DNA of 26,198 bases from a virus. The position numbers and the translations under genes are program-made. Positions 24,887 to 26,198 of this stretch are shown here, one piece after another. How positions within the stretch are numbered: the first letter of the stretch is position 1; every line of letters begins with the position of its first letter. The notes under the pieces are model-generated. The model saw nothing but the letters and a program-made list of their open reading frames with translations, had not been told where the DNA came from and searched no databases. The DNA is taken from positions 1-26,198 of IMG/VR virus record IMGVR_UViG_3300018410_000040. One strand, written 5' to 3'.

Positions 24887-26138
24887 ATGCATTTACAATA
24901 ACAAGATATTTAATAGTTGATTGTTCTGATTTATATACAATATATTCGTTATTTCTAAGATCAATTCCACCTTCGGCGAAAACAGAGTCATATCCATCTT
25001 TACTTAGAATAGAATTTGATAATTTATAACATGATGAGTCATGTCGTTTAATATGTTTTTGTTCACCTACATGAACACTATATAATGCTAATACAGCTTC
25101 TGATTGTGATCCATTTGCAAAATATGAACCTCTTCCACTAGTATACCCAAACGATTTTTGAAATTTATCGGCAAAATAAATACCATCACCAAACATAGAA
25201 CCAGAATGAACAGCATTAGAAGGTCTAATTAATAAACCTGTTGTAATGATTGACCACCAATTTTCATTTCTTGAACCGTGCCAGAATAATTCTTCTTTTT
25301 TATTTTTTGCTAATTTAAAATTAGAGTTATATTTTTCTTGAGTTGTATTATTAACTACTTCATATGCCTGTTTGAATTTATGAGAATTATCAGCCATTAA
25401 TTTTTTAATAGTATCTATAACTGATTGTTCTGTAACTTCTTTAAGATCTAAACCTGAAGATTTAATAATATCAGTTTCTAATTCTTGTTCTGTTTCATCA
25501 TCAATATCCTGAGATGATGCGGTGTTTAAAGATACTTGTCCTGCCATTACATCTAATGTATCTTGTTCTGATGTAATTATATTATTTTTTTGTTCTTGTA
25601 AATCAGAATCAGAATTAACTAAATGATCTCTTACTTGTTTCATTTTTCTAGGAACAACAGCAAAGAATTTAAGTAATAATTGATTAAATTCATCAATATT
25701 ATCTTTAGTTAAATTATAAGCTACTAATTCATTTAGAATATTTTGAGCATAATCTATTTGTTTTTGACTTACTTCTTCGGATGTAACATTATAATTTTCA
25801 GCAATACTACCTTTAGCCCATCCTTGTAATTTTTTAACAATTTCAACAACTAAAGGAGTTCTAGATGGTAAAAAATCTTTAAAAACCGCTTTTCTTTTAG
25901 TAGTTGTTCCATCAGTATTAGATTCTACTATAAAAAGTTCAGTTAGATCTTCATAACCTTTTTTTGTTTTTGCTTTAATAGTACTATCCCATTTATGCAT
26001 AGGATATGTTTTAGTTTGTGGATTAGAACCAACTCTACCATATTCTGCTGTAAATGTATCATTTTCATTATCAGTCATCGTATAATATTTATTATTATTT
26101 GATGTACTAGTCATAATTAATTTTACTACTCTTGCCAT
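24885..26138 (-). CDS. PARP1-like ADP-ribosyltransferase with WGR and regulatory domains
   Basis: A 417-aa protein with three PARP1-type parts. Residues 1-70 are a WGR-like domain (KYYTMTDNENDTFTAEYGRVG..QTKTYP), with the usual Trp replaced by Tyr. About 85-175 resemble the PARP helical regulatory domain (SQKQIDYAQNILNELV; FNQLLLKFFAVVPRKM). About 195-250 are a linker. From about 275 comes the catalytic fold with the triad H287 (FWHGSRNENWWSI), Y321 (GSMFGDGIYFAD) and E398 (NNEYIVYKSEQ), all intact, so poly- or oligo-ADP-ribosylation from NAD+ is expected. Zinc fingers and BRCT are absent. In human PARP1 the WGR and regulatory domains tie activity to DNA breaks; that this holds here is inference. 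Phage T4 uses unrelated ADP-ribosyltransferases to modify host RNA polymerase. Confidence 0.88.
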   Translation of the reverse strand: MARVVKLIMTSTSNNNKYYTMTDNENDTFTAEYGRVGSNPQTKTYPMHKWDSTIKAKTKKGYEDLTELFIVESNTDGTTTKRKAVFKDFLPSRTPLVVEIVKKLQGWAKGSIAENYNVTSEEVSQKQIDYAQNILNELVAYNLTKDNIDEFNQLLLKFFAVVPRKMKQVRDHLVNSDSDLQEQKNNIITSEQDTLDVMAGQVSLNTASSQDIDDETEQELETDIIKSSGLDLKEVTEQSVIDTIKKLMADNSHKFKQAYEVVNNTTQEKYNSNFKLAKNKKEELFWHGSRNENWWSIITTGLLIRPSNAVHSGSMFGDGIYFADKFQKSFGYTSGRGSYFANGSQSEAVLALYSVHVGEQKHIKRHDSSCYKLSNSILSKDGYDSVFAEGGIDLRNNEYIVYKSEQSTIKYLVIVNA

Positions 26139-26174
26139 TTTTTTTTTTTTTTAAAAAATATATATATTTAAAAT

Positions 26175-26191
26175 AATATATAAAAATAAAA
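26175..26191 (+). promoter_or_regulatory. Phage late-type promoter element at right edge
   Basis: Third exact copy of AATATATAAAAATAAAA, oriented rightward, followed by AAGAATA at the window end. It predicts a plus-strand gene, probably virion-related, starting just beyond position 26198 and divergent from the PARP gene. Confidence 0.55.
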
Positions 26192-26198
26192 AAGAATA

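Overview
The window looks like part of the genome of a large, contractile-tailed (myovirus-type, possibly jumbo) bacteriophage of a Bacteroidota host. It is extremely AT-rich: by eye only about a fifth of bases are G or C. Coding is dense, with many 1-25 nt gene overlaps. The phage assignment rests on a T4-type large terminase, a giant tail sheath, a tail-tube-fold protein, a zinc-ribbon/Toprim primase and fibre-like proteins. The host assignment rests on a phage sigma factor that keeps the Bacteroidota RpoD N-terminus (MRQLKI) and its region 2 wording, on promoter elements of the Bacteroidota TAnnTTTG type, and on the lack of recognisable Shine-Dalgarno sequences before the starts I inspected. 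Nearly all stops are TAA; one TGA is used and I found no TAG.

Layout. (1) 100-3516, plus strand: a run of small, mostly unknown, probably early genes, including a HAD phosphatase of the Swiss-army-knife RNA-repair type and a SLOG-fold nucleotide-binding protein. Two genes have TAnnTTTG promoters just upstream. (2) 3561-5300, minus: an ECF-like sigma factor followed by an unknown 355-aa protein. (3) 5504-7182, plus: DNA primase and an overlapping unknown gene. (4) 7179-12660, minus: a LETM1-like small membrane protein, a 28-bp perfect hairpin, an RpoD-like sigma factor, an HNH endonuclease, a 987-aa fibre-like protein and a 209-aa probable virion protein. (5) 12865-23979, plus: late/virion genes (596-aa probable structural protein, tube-fold protein, four-S1-domain protein, unknown, TerL, 1275-aa sheath, unknown). 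(6) 24064-26138, minus: a PARP1-like WGR/regulatory/ADP-ribosyltransferase protein and two small unknown genes. The region beyond the last stop carries a relic of a second PARP 3' end.

How it may work together (inference). Two sigma factors, one PARP-type ADP-ribosyltransferase and one ribosomal-protein-S1-like protein suggest a phage that reprograms host transcription and translation. Two promoter classes are visible. One is the host-like TAnnTTTG before small accessory genes. The other is a phage-specific AT-only element, AATATATAAAAATAAAA, found exactly three times with close variants, before virion genes and at the right edge. Perfectly palindromic, often bidirectional terminators close most transcription units. 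No gene-free stretch reaches 300 bases, and I found no tRNA, CRISPR array or insertion sequence.
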